From Takakia lepidozioides (lineage: Eukaryota > Streptophyta > Takakiopsida > Takakiales > Takakiaceae), in NCBI GenBank assembly GCA_030704615.1, contig CM060731.1, forward strand, positions 69,732,756-69,796,755: a stretch of 64,000 nucleotides of DNA, read 5' to 3'. A program made the translations under genes and the position numbers. Positions 35,851 to 47,387 of the stretch are shown piece after piece. Each line of letters begins with the position of its first letter. Within the stretch, counting starts at the first letter, position 1. Under the pieces are notes generated by a model. The model was not told the origin of the DNA and did not search any database. It saw only the letters and a program-made list of their open reading frames with translations.

Positions 35851-38800
35851 AGTTAACGAAGTACAATATAATTTTGATTGATTTCATATTACTCTGGGAC
35901 CTGTCAGATGGTACATTGGACATATTGGCCAAGTCTCGAAGGGAACGAAATCATTTGGATAGGAAACCATCCGTTGTCCCATTGAACGAATTTCGTTTCG
36001 TCTCATATTACTTTGGGACTCTTAGATGGTACATTGAGCATACTGACAAAGTCTGCAAGTGAACCAAAATCGTTCAGATGGACAACCATCCGTTCAGCCA
36101 TCGAATGAATTTTGGATTGATCTAATATTAGTCCAGGACCTGTGAGAAGGTGTACCAAACGTACTAGCAGAGTTTGAAAATAAACAAAAATGATTTGGAT
36201 GAGCAACCATCCGTTCAACCGTTGGATAAATTCCGTTTGATTTGATATTACTCTGGGACCTGTTGGACGGTGTTTCAGGTGCACATGATTTTTTTTTCAT
36301 TCTATTTCTTAGCCATATGTCTAATGATGGCATATGCAACGTGTGTGCCAAATTCCATAGCAAACAAAAGTCATTAGAACCCAAAACCACAGTTTCTTCC
36401 CTAATTCGCACTCCAAACTTGATTTGTCTTCTACTTCATGCACTCTTCATGTAGAGTTCTGCATTAATGAGCAAAGTGAACACTTTTTTAAAAAATCATT
36501 TTTGTTTGGTCCAAAGTTTTGTAGGGATGTAACGGTGGAAAGATAGAAGCCAGAGAACAAGATTGAGTAAAAAATAAAATCGTTACGTAGCAGAAAACCC
36601 CAATCAAAGACAATGTAAACCTATTTATTTGCTTGAAATTCATTTAAATTCAATTTAATTGAAAATTGGTGGAAGGGCGAGGGCGTGGTTGGGGAGGCAA
36701 ATGTTTATTTCTTCTATTGGTTCTCCGCACATATGTTGCACACATATTCAAGCACATGCGGGCAAAAGATGGGCCTCCACATCATCCGTTCAATGGGTGC
36801 ATTGGCCGTTCACCCATGACAGGATTTTTTTTTTCGCAATGAACAAATTGGATAACATATGAACGCCTCATTGGCCCATTGAATGAATTTCGATTGATTT
36901 CATATTATTCTGGGACCTGTCAGATGGTACATTGGACATACTAGCCAAGTCTCAAAGCGAACGAAAATCATTTGGATGGGCAACGATTTGTTGGCCCATT
37001 TGACGAATTTCGTTTCATCTTATATTACTGTAGGACCTTTTACATGGTACATTGAGCACACTGGCAAAGTCTGAAAGCGAACCAAAATCGTTCGGATGGG
37101 CAACCATCCGTTCAGCCATCGAATGAATTTCGATTGATCTCATATTAGTCCGGGACCTGTGAGAGGGTGTACCGAACGTATTGGCAAAGTTTAAAAGCAA
37201 ACAAAAATGATTTGGATGGGCAACCATCCGTTCAACTGTTGGATGAATTCCGTTTGATGTGCTATTACTTTAGGACCTGTTGGACGACATTTCAGGTGCA
37301 TATGATTTTTTTTTCATTCCATTTTTTAGCCATATATCTAATGACGGCATATGCAACGTGCGTGCCAAATTTCATAACGAACAAAAGTCATTAAGACCCA
37401 AAACCACAATTTGTTCCCTAATTTGCACTCCAAATTTGATTTGTATTCTACCTCATGCACTCTTCATAGAGAGTTCTGCAATAGCGAGCGAAGAGAACAC
37501 TTTTAGAAATTTTCATTTTTGCTTGGTCCAAATTTTTGTAGGGATGTAGCGGTGGGAGGGTTGAAGCCGAAGAACAAGATTGAGCAAAAAATAAAACCGT
37601 TACGTAGCAGAAAACCCCAATCAAAGACAATGTAAACCTATTTATTTGCTTGAAATTCATTTAAACGTACTTTAATTGTAAATTGGTGGAAGGGCGAGGG
37701 CGTCGATGGGGAGACAAATGTTTGTTGTTTCTCTTGTTTCTCCGCAAATGTGTTGCACACATATTCAAGCACATGCGGGCAAAAGATGGGCCTCAACCTC
37801 ATCCGTTCAATGGGTGTATTGGCGGTTCCCCCATGACAAGATTTTTTTTTCCACAATGAACAAAATTGGATGACATGTGTACGCCTCATTGGCCTATTGA
37901 ACAAATTTAGATTGATTTCATATTACTCTGGGACCTGTCAGATGGTACATTGAACATATTGGCCAAGTCTCGAAGCGAACGAAAATCATTTGGATAGGCA
38001 ACCATCTGTTGGTCCATTGGACGAATTTCGTTTCATCTCATATTACTCTGGGAACTCTTAAATGGTACATTGAGCACACTGGCAAAGTCTGAAAGCGGAC
38101 CAACATCGTTCGGATGGGCAACCATCTGTTCAGCCATCGAATGAATTTCGATTGATCTCATATTAGTCCGGGACCTGTGAGAAGGTGAACTGAACGTACT
38201 GACAAAGTTTAAAAGCAAACAAAAATGATTTGGATGGGCAACCATCCGTTCAACCGCTAGATGAATTTTCGTTTGATGTGCTATTACTCTGGGACATGTT
38301 GGACGGCGTTTCGGGTGCACATGATTTTTTTTTTATCCATTTTTTCAGCCATGTCTAATGACGGCATATGCTACGTGCGTGCCAAATTTCATAGCGAACA
38401 AACGTCATTAAGACCCCAAACCACAGTTTCTTCCCTAATTTGCACTCAAAACTTGATTTAACTCTTACTTCATGCACTCTTCATAAAGAGTTCTGCAATT
38501 GTGAATGAAGAAAACACTTTTAGAAATTTTCATTTTTGTTTGGTCCAAACTTTTGTAGGGATGTAGCGGTGGGAGGGTTGAAGCCGGAGAACAAGATTGA
38601 GCAAAAAATAAAACCGTTACGTAGCAGAAAACCCCAATCAAAGATAATGTAAATATTTTTATTTGCTTGAAATTCATTTAAACGTAATTTAATTGAAAAT
38701 TGGTGGAAGGGCGAGTGCGTCGTTGGGGAGGCAAATGTTTGTTGTGTCTCTTGTTTCTCCGTACATGTGTTGCACACATATTCAAGCACATGCGGGCAAA

Positions 38801-40620
38801 AGATGGGCCTCAACCTCATCCATTCAATGGGTGTATTGGCCATTCACCTATGACATGATTTGTTTTTCGCAATGAACAAAATTGGATGACATGTGAACGC
38901 CTCATTGGCCTATTGAACAAATTTAGATTGATTTCATATTACTCTGGGACATGTTAGATGGTACATTGAACATACTGGCCAAATCTCGAAGCGAACGAAA
39001 ATCATTTGGATATGCAACCATCCGTTGGTCCATTGGACGAATTTCGTTTCATTTCATATTACTATGGGGCCTCTTAGATAGTACATTGAGCACAATGGCA
39101 AAGTCTGAAAGCGAACCAAAATCGTTCAGATGGGCAACCATCTGTTCAGTCATCGAATGAATTTCGATTGATCTCATATTAGTCCGGGACCTGTGAGAGG
39201 GTGTACCGAACGTACTGACAAAGTTTGAAAGCAAACAAAAATGATTTGGATGGGCAACCATCCGTTCAACCGTTGGATGAATTTCGTTTGATGTGCTATT
39301 ACTCTGGGACCTGTTGGACGGCGTTTCGGGTGCACATGATTTTTTTTTCATTCCGTTTTTTTAGCCAAATGTCTAATGACGGCATATGCAACGTGCGTGC
39401 CGAATTTCATAGCGAATAAAAGTCATTAGGACCCAAAACCACAGTTTCTTCCCTAATTTGCACTTGAAACTTGATTTGACTTCTACTTCATGCACTCTTC
39501 ATGGAGAGTTCAACAATAGTGAGCGAAGAGAACATTTTTATAAAAAAATAAAAATTGTTTAATCCAAAGTTTTGCAGGGATGTAGCGATGGGAGGGTTGA
39601 AGCCAGAGAACAAAATTGAGCCAAAAATAAAATCATTACGTAGTAGGAAACCCCAATCAAAGACAGTGTAAACCTATTTATTTGCTTGAAATTTATTTAA
39701 ACTCAATTTAATTGCAAATCGGTGGAAGGTCGAAGGCGTGGTTGGGGAAGCAAATGCTTGTTGTTTCTCTTGTTTCTCCGCACATGTGTTGCTCACATAT
39801 TCAAGCATATGCGGGCAAAAGATGTACCTCAACCTCATCCGTTCAATGGGTGCATTACCCGTTCACCCACGACAAGATTTCTTTATCGCAATGAACAAAA
39901 TTGAATGACACGTAAACGCCTCATTGGCCCATTGAACGAATTTTGATTGATCTCATATTACTCTGGGACCTGTCAGATGATACATTGGACATACTGGCCA
40001 AGTTTCGAAATGAACGAAAATAATTTGGATGGGCAACCATTTGTTCAGCCATCGAATGAATTTTGTTTCATCTCATATTAGTCTGGGACCTGATACATGG
40101 TATGTTAAACATAGTGGCAAAGTTTGAAAGCAAACAAAAATCATTTGGATGGTCAACCATTGGACCGCCATTCTTTTTCGCAATGAGCAAAACTTCATGG
40201 TAGGTGAACGTGCCGTTGGCCCATTGAATGAATTTCGTTTCATCTTATATTACTCAAGGACCTGTGAGACGGTATACTAAAGACGCTGCGGAAGTTTCGA
40301 AGCGAACCAAAATCATTTGGATGGGCATCCATCCATTGGCCCATCAAACAAATTTTGTTTCATCTCATATTACACTAGGACCCGTCTTATGGTATGTTGA
40401 ACATACTGGCAAAATTTGAAAGCAAACCAAACTCATTTGGATGGACAACCGTCCGTTGGGCCATTGAACGAGTTTCGGTTGATGTCATACTCGTACGAGA
40501 CCTGTGAGACGGCGTACCGAACATACTGGACAAAGTTTGAAAGGAAACAAAAATCATTCAAATGACCAACCATCCGTTGTCCAATCGAATGAATTTCGTT
40601 TCATCTCGTATGACTCCTGA
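35850..40620. repeat. ~1,017-bp tandem array, about 4.7 copies
   Basis: Anchor GGGGAGGCAAATGTTT (with variants) occurs at 36691, 37708, 38725 and 39744, giving periods of 1017, 1017 and 1019. Each monomer contains three or four ~120-bp subrepeats (ATATTACTCTGGGACCTGT ... GGATGGGCAACCATCCGTTC ... GAATTTCG) followed by a ~500-bp single-copy part with GTTACGTAGCAGAAAACCCC and GCACACATATTCAAGCACAT. The last copy is partial. Open frames recur at the same phase in each monomer but without conserved coding character. Confidence 0.9.
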
Positions 40621-40629
40621 ACCTGTTGG

Positions 40630-40930
40630 GATAAGCCACACGGTGGCAATGGCAATTGGAGATCGAAGGGAGTGCCTTCGCACGCCAAAAAGAAAAATAG
40701 ATGCGACGGCACATGGCAGGCAGAAGGCGACCTTTGATGGGGTGTACTTTAATTGCGGGGAGATTAGGCACATGGCCAAAAAATGTCCGAAACCCCGACA
40801 GTTGAACATGACAACGGCGACCACGGAGATTTCCGAAGACTCCATCAACCGCTTGGTGGAAGTGGTCGCCAAGACTTTGCAATGTAGATTACTACACGTG
40901 TGAGCTGTTCCAGGAGGCTGGAGCATCATG
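40630..40930 (+). mobile_element. Ty3/Gypsy gag zinc-knuckle fragment inside the TIR element
   Basis: Reads GDRRECLRTPKRK then, in frame, FDGVYFNCGEIRHMAKKCPK and SEDSINRLVEVVAKT, matching a segment at 47191-47340 (GHMAKKCAKPRQLN ... SEDSISRLVEAVGAKT). The first Cys of the CCHC knuckle is missing. The upstream part GGTGGCAATGGCAATTGGAG is related to the gag end at 48860. Flanks belong to the tandem array and the right hairpin array, so the fragment was acquired by, or inserted into, the element. Confidence 0.75.
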
Positions 40931-40994
40931 TAGCGGAAACCGCTTCATCTTCATAAGTAGCAAAATTTTCGGAACTATCGTGTCGTTGTCGTAT

Positions 40995-42540
40995 AAGCGG
41001 TCGCTTTATTTTTTTTTAAAAACAAAAAAGAACGATTGCTATTGGGCGGTCGCATCATCTTTTATAAATACCAAAAAAAGCGATCACCACATGGTGGTCG
41101 TTTCATTTAAAACAAATACCTAAAAGAACGACCGCCGTATTGGCGGTCGCTTCATTTAAAAAAAACAAAAAAAAAACAACCGCCATTAGATGGTCGCTTC
41201 ACTTTTTAGAAAATCTGAACAGAGCGATCGCCGTAGTGGCGGTCGCTTCATTTAAAAAAAAAAAGAAAAAGATAGACAGCCAAAAGGCGGTCGCTTCATT
41301 TTTTTTAAATTTGTTTTAAAGAAATTGAAGAAAAAAGGTGAAGAAAAAGTGAAGAAGAGCGACCGCCGTATGGCAATCGCTTCAGTTTTTTTTCTTTAAA
41401 AACAAATTAATAATAATTTTAAATAAAATATTTAATTATTTTCTAAATAAATAAATAAAATAAAATAAAATAAATGAAGCTTAAATTTATTTTTAATTTT
41501 GCTTTTAAGGAGCGACCGCCGTAATGGCGGACGCTTCAGTTTTTTTAAAAATCGAAAAAGGGTGACTGCCATAGGGCGGTCACTTCATTTTTTTCTTTAA
41601 GAAAACTTCATTTTTAAAAATATTAAAATTTTATTTTAAAAAACAAACTTATAGGAGCGACCGCGTATTGGTGGTCGCTCCAGTTTTTTTAAAAGCGAAA
41701 AAGAGCGACCGCCATCGGGCGGTCGCTTCTTTTTTTATTTTTAAAATTTAAGTATTTTTTAAAAAAAAAAAAAACCTTAAAGGTGCGACCGCCGTATTGG
41801 CGGTCGCTTCAGTTTTTTAAAAAGCGAAAAAGAGCGACCCCCATATGGCGGTCGCTTCATTTTTAAAATAAATAAACGAAAATGAGCGACCACCGTAGTG
41901 GTGGTCGCTTCATTTAAAAGAAGAAAAAAGAGCGACTGCCATATTGGCGGTCGCTTCATTATTTTAAAAAACAAAAAAGAGTGACCGCCGTATTGGCGGT
42001 TGCTTCATATATCTAAAAAAAAAAAAAACAACTGCCGTAGTTGCAGTCGCTTCATTTAAATTTCTTAAGAAAAAGAGCCACTGCCGCTAAATGGCGGCCG
42101 CTAAATTTAAAAGAACAAAATGAGCGACCGCCATTTGGCGGTCGCTGCAGAAGCGACGGTTTGGCGGTCGCTTCATTTTGGAATAAAAATAAAAATATGC
42201 GATGGCCGGCGAATGGCGGTTGCTGTATTTTTTAAAATATTTTTTAAACTGCGAACGACTGCCAATCTGGGCGGACGCTTGATTTTTAAAACTAATAATT
42301 TTCAAGCGACCGCCAATATAGGCCGTCGCTTAATTTAAAATATAATCAATTGCAAGCGACCGCCAATATGGGCGGTCGCTCCATTTAAAACTTCATAAAT
42401 TGCCGGCAACCGCCAATATAGGCGGTGGCTTAATGTAATAAAATATTAAATTACAAGCGACCGCCAATATGGGTGGTCGCTTGATTTAAAAAATAATAAC
42501 TTTTAAGCGTCCGTATTTTTTGGCGGACGTATTTTTGTAA
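40995..42540. repeat. Right hairpin array
   Basis: About 25 palindromes of the same design as the left array, with centres more often GTATT, ATATGG or CAATAT, spaced about 50 bp apart. Units near the outer end share the phrase GCGACCGCCAATATGGGCGGTCGC (for example 42355-42379). It lies between the gag fragment and the right terminus, mirroring the left array. A GC-free stretch at 41400-41500 interrupts it. Confidence 0.9.
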
Positions 42541-45500
42541 ATAAATTAATAATTTTAAATAATTGGCCATGTCTGTGTTACACCGTGGCTGCCATGTCAT
42601 TACAAATGATAGAAGTAAATCGTAAAAGTCAAATAAAAAAAAATTACTTTGGTAAACATCCGGATTCGACGTGACGTCTGACGTGTCTAGGCCACGTCAC
42701 GTCAAGAATGATAACTAGGCTTCCAGACATATACCGGGTCCTTGGAAAAGAGAGAAGAGAATCAGCAGGATCAGTAGTTACCCTTGGTACTGCAGCATTG
42801 GTCGTGCAGCAGAAGGGCACAATTCATGTGAAACAAGAGGTGAGCACATCCACTACATTCGTGACTCTTTCAGACTCGTCCTCGAAGATGTTTTTGAGAT
42901 TCCTCTGCCAGTCCAGACTCCATTCTTGGATGATGACGAATTGCAGGAGCTAACGAGTGTCATTCCGAAATTGAGAGCCCTCGCAGGGGTGCCTGGGTGC
43001 AAGAGCGAACTGCGTTTTGTTGATTGGGAGTCCCTTCGGGTGCAGCGGGTTCAATATGTGCCCGCAGAATTTGACGGGGACATTTTGTTTGAGCTCAACC
43101 CTCCCATGTCTTCCAGTGGACTAGTTGGGCTTCTGCAGGGCATGGACAAGAAACATGACAGACACCCTTGGTGCAGGACAAAAACATCGAACATCCACAA
43201 CGACATTGGATTGAAATTTCGGAGTCGGTTTGAGTTGGACATTGCAAGTGCCTGAATACTTCTTGCCCTCGCCTGAGAAACAGTTCAACCAAACGAAAGT
43301 GAGTGGGAAGGGGTGCGCCTGAATCCTTTCACACCAGAGCTTGCCCCTCCCAAGACCAATACTTTTGTGTGCATGTTCTACAAACTTGCCCCATCCTGTG
43401 TTTCTGTGTGCCAAACTCGTATGTACCAGGTGGTACACCGCTGCAAGACAATGACTCGTGCCTGCATTCATATGGATACACACGAGCATCCTGTGTCGAA
43501 GGGAAGTTGTAGGGATAGCGTGGACATCGCTAGAAATCTTCTAAAGCAGGAGTTCCATAATGCCCCTTGTGCAACACTTTCTGCTATAGTGTTTGCAGCT
43601 AGCAAGACATTCATGGAAAAACACATACTGGGTGAAGGGGATGCGACACAACCAATGCTGGATGCAGATTCGCTTGATGTAGTGATAGACCATTTTTCCG
43701 TGTTGAGCTTTCCCAATATTCGAAACCAGGTGAATGCACTCAGAATAGGCACAGACAGTGCTGGATTCATGGACAACATTATGGACCTCAAACGGAGGAA
43801 TCGCTATGAATTCATTCAAAACAATATCTTCCCTGGTCAGGGCTCGTCCAAGGTGTATTTGTTCAAGATGTCCACAGTGGGCGAAGGCAGTGGTGTGAGC
43901 ATTGTCCGCCGAATGCAACCTCGAGGAGATTTGACAAAATGTTGGTTAGTGTTTGATCACTGCAAACGGGTGAAGGGTTGGACAACCATGGCGTGCCATG
44001 TGTACGATCCAGCGTACCAGCGTGTGCTCTCCATAGCAATTTGTGATATGCAGTCGGAGGACACTGAATCCCAAATACTCATGTGGAATTCTCTCCTGAC
44101 CATCATGCAGCGCAATGGAATGCAGAACACAAATTTTGCGGGGTTCATGGCTGATAGTACACAGACAAATTTCAATGCAGTGCGGCGCGTCTTTGGTTCG
44201 GGGGATCCTAAGGTGCCAATGGAAAATAGGGAGCGTACATGCCTCTTCCATTGGAGTCAATCTCTGGCACGTCATACAAAGCGCTACATTCGACCTGACC
44301 TCCAGTTGGAGCACAGAAGGCTCTGCCTCAAATACAAAAATGCCACACTTACCAAGCAATCCGGGCTTGGTGGTTATCCTCTGGTGCTGCTACTGGGATC
44401 CACCTGAAGGAGTTGGAGGACTGGTTGGTTTTCTGGCACTTCAGGTACAGACAGTGGGGAGCTTTCATGATGACGGTAAGCCTTTCGTTCCTCACATTTG
44501 CGTGCAATGCCTCCTGCAGGACATGTCCTTGGAGGACTTGGCCGACATGCCTTCCTGTAATTTGGCGGAGACTGTTCACAACGCCTGGATGCAGCAGTCT
44601 ACTAAAGCAGGACGTGATTTGTATGTGGCCACTGCAGATGACATGGTGCGGGCACTTACACAACAAACCAGATACCGCAATTTTCTGATGGGACGAGGCG
44701 GAGGCAAGGGCCTTGATACAACTTTGTTGATGCTAAGAGTTGCGAGCAGGTCCGGAGACCCATCGAAGATGGCGAGAGCTCTGAACAGGTGCACTGAAGG
44801 CTCCCCTTTGCAATCCAGGGTCCCCCATTTGGAAGGCGATGAAACATTTGGATCATGCAAAATGAAATTGAACACTCCTCCAAGGTCGGATGGAGATTCC
44901 CATCGGCCGGACAGGGTCAATTTCTCTATGCCAAAAGTGTCTCCGGTGTAGACTAAGTCATGTGCCCGCCCCTTCCCAGGTGGGTCATCTTCCAGTGGAG
45001 CAGGTGCAAATCATGCAAGCACAGCAGCAGAAATCCCATTGGAGGAGGTGGTATCCTTGGTGCATGAATCTGATTGCATTGACAGTGAGTGGCATATAGA
45101 ACGCACCCCACCAGGATCTAGAGTGGCTTGCATGGCAATTCGGACCCCCTCTTTCAAGAAATGCAAATAAAAAATATGCAAAGGCTCCAGGGGGACTCTA
45201 GCTCCAACATTCACAGGGTTTTTCCGACCTTATTATAGTGGGGAGTCAAAGGACCACAAGTTTTGGTTCTACCCAGACGATATAATGACACGATGCGTCA
45301 AGGGAACAGTTCGTCCTTCGGTGATAATGAAGCCCCCTCCGCCTGCAATTTGGCCTGTGAAACTTGAGACGTCGTTGTCATCAACCGAGATAAGCATGCT
45401 GGAGGAGGGGGGGTTCCGTCTTGCACGGTCCCGGGTGGTGCCCTTAGGCACTCTGGGCACAGATGTGTCACATGCTCCGGCAATGCCTCCACCCGGTGCC

Positions 45501-46119
45501 AAATCGCACCCAACAAAAAGAGATGGAAAAATAGTGCGCCGTGTCGCTTCGGGTGTAAATCACGACTGCAAGTTGGAATCGGCTAGAATTTTGCAAGTTC
45601 GGGTGACTCGTATCACCGAAGTCCCGGCCCCGGGGTATGGACGGATTTACACAGTGTTATCTACTGGCTCAGTTCTTCATGACAAAGAATATTAGGTTAC
45701 CGTGGGGAATTTCCCTGCGTGCACTTGTCCGGATTTTGTATGTGTTGCGACGGTAAGAGAGACCAATTCATTCACCTAGCCACACTAGGCTATGGAGAAG
45801 TCATCACTCTTCTGCAGCGGGACACCTGCCGTGGGGCTCCGTCAGATTCTATGTGAACAGAAACGAGCCATGCCCACTTCCCGTGCAGGTTTCCAGCTTA
45901 TCGTGTGGAGTCTTTGCATGTAAGACAAACACATATATTTTGTTCGCGGAACCAGGGCAATTGCACATGTCATTCATTGTATGCGTCTTTCTCTGAATTG
46001 AAATAAAGTGTGACGATCATTCGGAGCTCAAATCTGCCATATGTTCATATTCCTCTTTTTGTGCAGACATTGCAGACATGGTGCATGGTGGCCCCTTTGT
46101 TTTGTCCACATTTGTCCAC

Positions 46120-46283
46120 GTTAATAGGCCCTCTTCCTGCAATCCTCGCCTATAGGGTCTGCTTCTCCATCACATTGGTGCCGCTCACGCTTCCCTAAAA
46201 CGTGAGCTCAGCTCACGCTTTGCAGCTACAACGTGAGCTCAGCTCCCAGGCTCACGGGGCTGGGCTCACGCTGAAGCTACGCT
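46120..46283 (-). repeat. MULE right terminal inverted repeat
   Basis: Inverted partner of 24601-24760: GGCTCACGGGGCTGGGCTCACGC at 46249-46271, two further GTGAGCTCAGCTCACG-type motifs (46202-46245), and AATAGGCCCT near 46122. The element ends at GCTACGCTG just before CAAGAGAAT. Confidence 0.7.
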
Positions 46284-47190
46284 GCAAGAGAATAGTCACG
46301 CTACCTTGTGGGAATGGTGACGAAGTGTTACGGGTGTTGGAAATGCCCAACCGAATGGGAGGGCGAATATACCTGCTGTCAGCAAATGAGTAGGCCGTGG
46401 AGGAGCCACACGAGCCCCAGTTTTTGCTTTACGTAAGACAAATGGAAGGAGAAGTCGATGGGGAGCCGAACACACATTGGATCAAGGGGATCCTGGAGAA
46501 ATACTAGGATGTGATGCCGGAGGATTTACCAAGCGGCTTGCCACCGCGAAGAGGAGTTGACCATAAGATAGAGGTGATACCGGGATCGGAGCCGCCTGCC
46601 AAGGTGCCCTACCGGTTGAGCCACAGAGAGTTGGTCGAGCTGAAGGCCTAGCTCAAGGATCTAATGTCAAAGGGGTACACCTGGCCGAGTAAGTCACCCT
46701 ACAGAGCCCCAGTGCTATTTGCAGATAAGAAGGATGGGATGCTGCGGATGTGTATCGATTACAGGGCTTTGAATAAGGTGACTATAAAAAACCGGTACCC
46801 TTTGCCAAAGATCGACGACCTCTTCGATCGGTTGGCAGAAGCAAAGTATTTCAGCCAGATCGATTTGCGCTTGGGTTATTATCAAATCCGAGTGGCGGAA
46901 AGAGATGAGGAGAAGACCGAGTGCAGGACAAGATATGGTTCATATGAGTTCTTGGTGATGCCTTATGGGCTCACCAACGCACCCGCGACCTTTAACATGC
47001 TAATGAATAGCCTTTTCCAGGAGTGGTTGGATGACTTTGTGATCGTGTACATCGACGACATCCTGATGTACTCGAAAACAAAGGAAGAGCACCTATAGCA
47101 CCTAAAAAGGGTGTTCCAGAAATTGTGGGAATGGAAGCTGTATGCCAAAGCTTCAAAGTGTAAATTCGGGGTCACAAAAGTGGAATTCCT
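46284..47190 (+). mobile_element. Ty3/Gypsy protease end and reverse transcriptase (right part of the interrupted element)
   Basis: VTLPCGNGDEVLRVLEMPNR continues the protease frame broken at 24600. Then come DLPSGLPPRRGVDHKIEVIP and VPYRLSHRELVEL, and an open frame 46664-47098 with the RT core: [51 protein letters not shown] and the catalytic [15 protein letters not shown] (YIDD). In-frame stops at 46389-46391, 46505-46507 and 47096-47098 show it is dead. It ends KFGVTKVEFLG at about 47190, where gag-type sequence follows out of normal order. Confidence 0.9.
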
Positions 47191-47370
47191 AGGCGGGGAG
47201 TCCGGGCACATGGCCAAGAAGTGCGCGAAACCCCGACAATTGAACATGACTCGGGCGACCACGGAGCTGTCTGAAGATTCCATCAGCCGCTTGGTGGAAG
47301 CGGTGGGCGCCAAGACTTGCAAGGTAGGCAACTACTCTTGTGAGTTGTATCAGGAGACTGGCGCCTTGCG
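47191..47370 (+). mobile_element. Gypsy gag/protease fragment out of order
   Basis: GESGHMAKKCAKPRQLNMTR, SEDSISRLVEAVGAKTCKVG, YSCELYQETGALRKR: half of a CCHC knuckle and the following linker. It should precede, not follow, RT. The direct join to KVEFLG suggests recombination between two copies or an internal deletion/duplication. Confidence 0.75.
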
Positions 47371-47387
47371 TAAAAGGAGTCAGTTAA

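Larger units (their letters stand above)
32125..42720. mobile_element. Unclassified 10.6-kb TIR element with hairpin arrays
   Basis: Flanked by TTCCAG (32119-32124 and 42721-42726); removing the insert and one copy restores the reading frame of the transposase it interrupts. Ends are GCCCGGTTATCA on the left and TGATAACTAGGC on the right, inverted repeats with 10 of 12 matching, followed inward on both sides by clusters of CACGTCA/GACGTGAC. Inside: hairpin array (32369-34000), a small open frame (34434-34580), weak coding remnants to 35400, a 1,017-bp tandem array (35850-40620), a Gypsy gag piece (40630-40930), and a second hairpin array (40995-42540). A 6-bp duplication does not fit CACTA, Harbinger, Mutator or hAT. 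I cannot assign it to a known class. Confidence 0.75.
31878..45770 (+). pseudogene. MULE transposase with SWIM zinc finger, split by an insertion
   Basis: The N-terminal part runs 31878-32124 (MSREGDRIARFHSNAGSLPL to GMKWIVLP), stops at the inserted element, and resumes in the same codon phase at 42727 (DIYRVLGKERRESAGSVVTL). It goes on in shifted frames: EHIHYIRDSFRLVLEDVFEI (42845), ELQELTSVIPKLRALAGVPG (42937), the core at 43313-44400 with IFPGQGSSKVYLFKM, CWLVFDHCKRVKGWTTMACH, VYDPAYQRVLSIAICDMQSE and GFMADSTQTNFNAVRRVFG (Mutator-type DDE region), ERTCLFHWSQSL, then LVFWHFRYRQWGAFM (44425). The SWIM-type finger starts VTVGNFPACTCPDF near 45695-45740, but its second half is not recognisable. 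Several frameshifts and stops make it inactive. Confidence 0.8.
24601..46283 (+). mobile_element. Mutator-like element (MULE) with SWIM transposase and methyltransferase gene
   Basis: Bounded by GCAAGATAAT (24591-24600) and GCAAGAGAAT (46284-46293), a 9-10 bp target duplication with one mismatch. Terminal inverted repeats start GGGGGGTGCTATTCCGTGAG on the left and, read inward from the right, CAGCGTAGCTTCAGCGTGAG. Both then hold repeated GTGAGCC and, about 100-150 bases in, AGGGCCTATT. The interrupted gene is a Gypsy protease/RT frame that continues across. Without the internal 10.6 kb insertion the element would be about 11.1 kb. Cargo: a transposase on the plus strand (31878 on) and a methyltransferase gene on the minus strand (30965 down to about 25800), divergently arranged. 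Both are decayed. Confidence 0.8.

Noticed and set aside
36003-39351. Recurring open frames within the 1,017-bp repeats
   Set aside because: They recur because the DNA repeats. Their translations do not keep a reading frame through whole monomers and show no domain.
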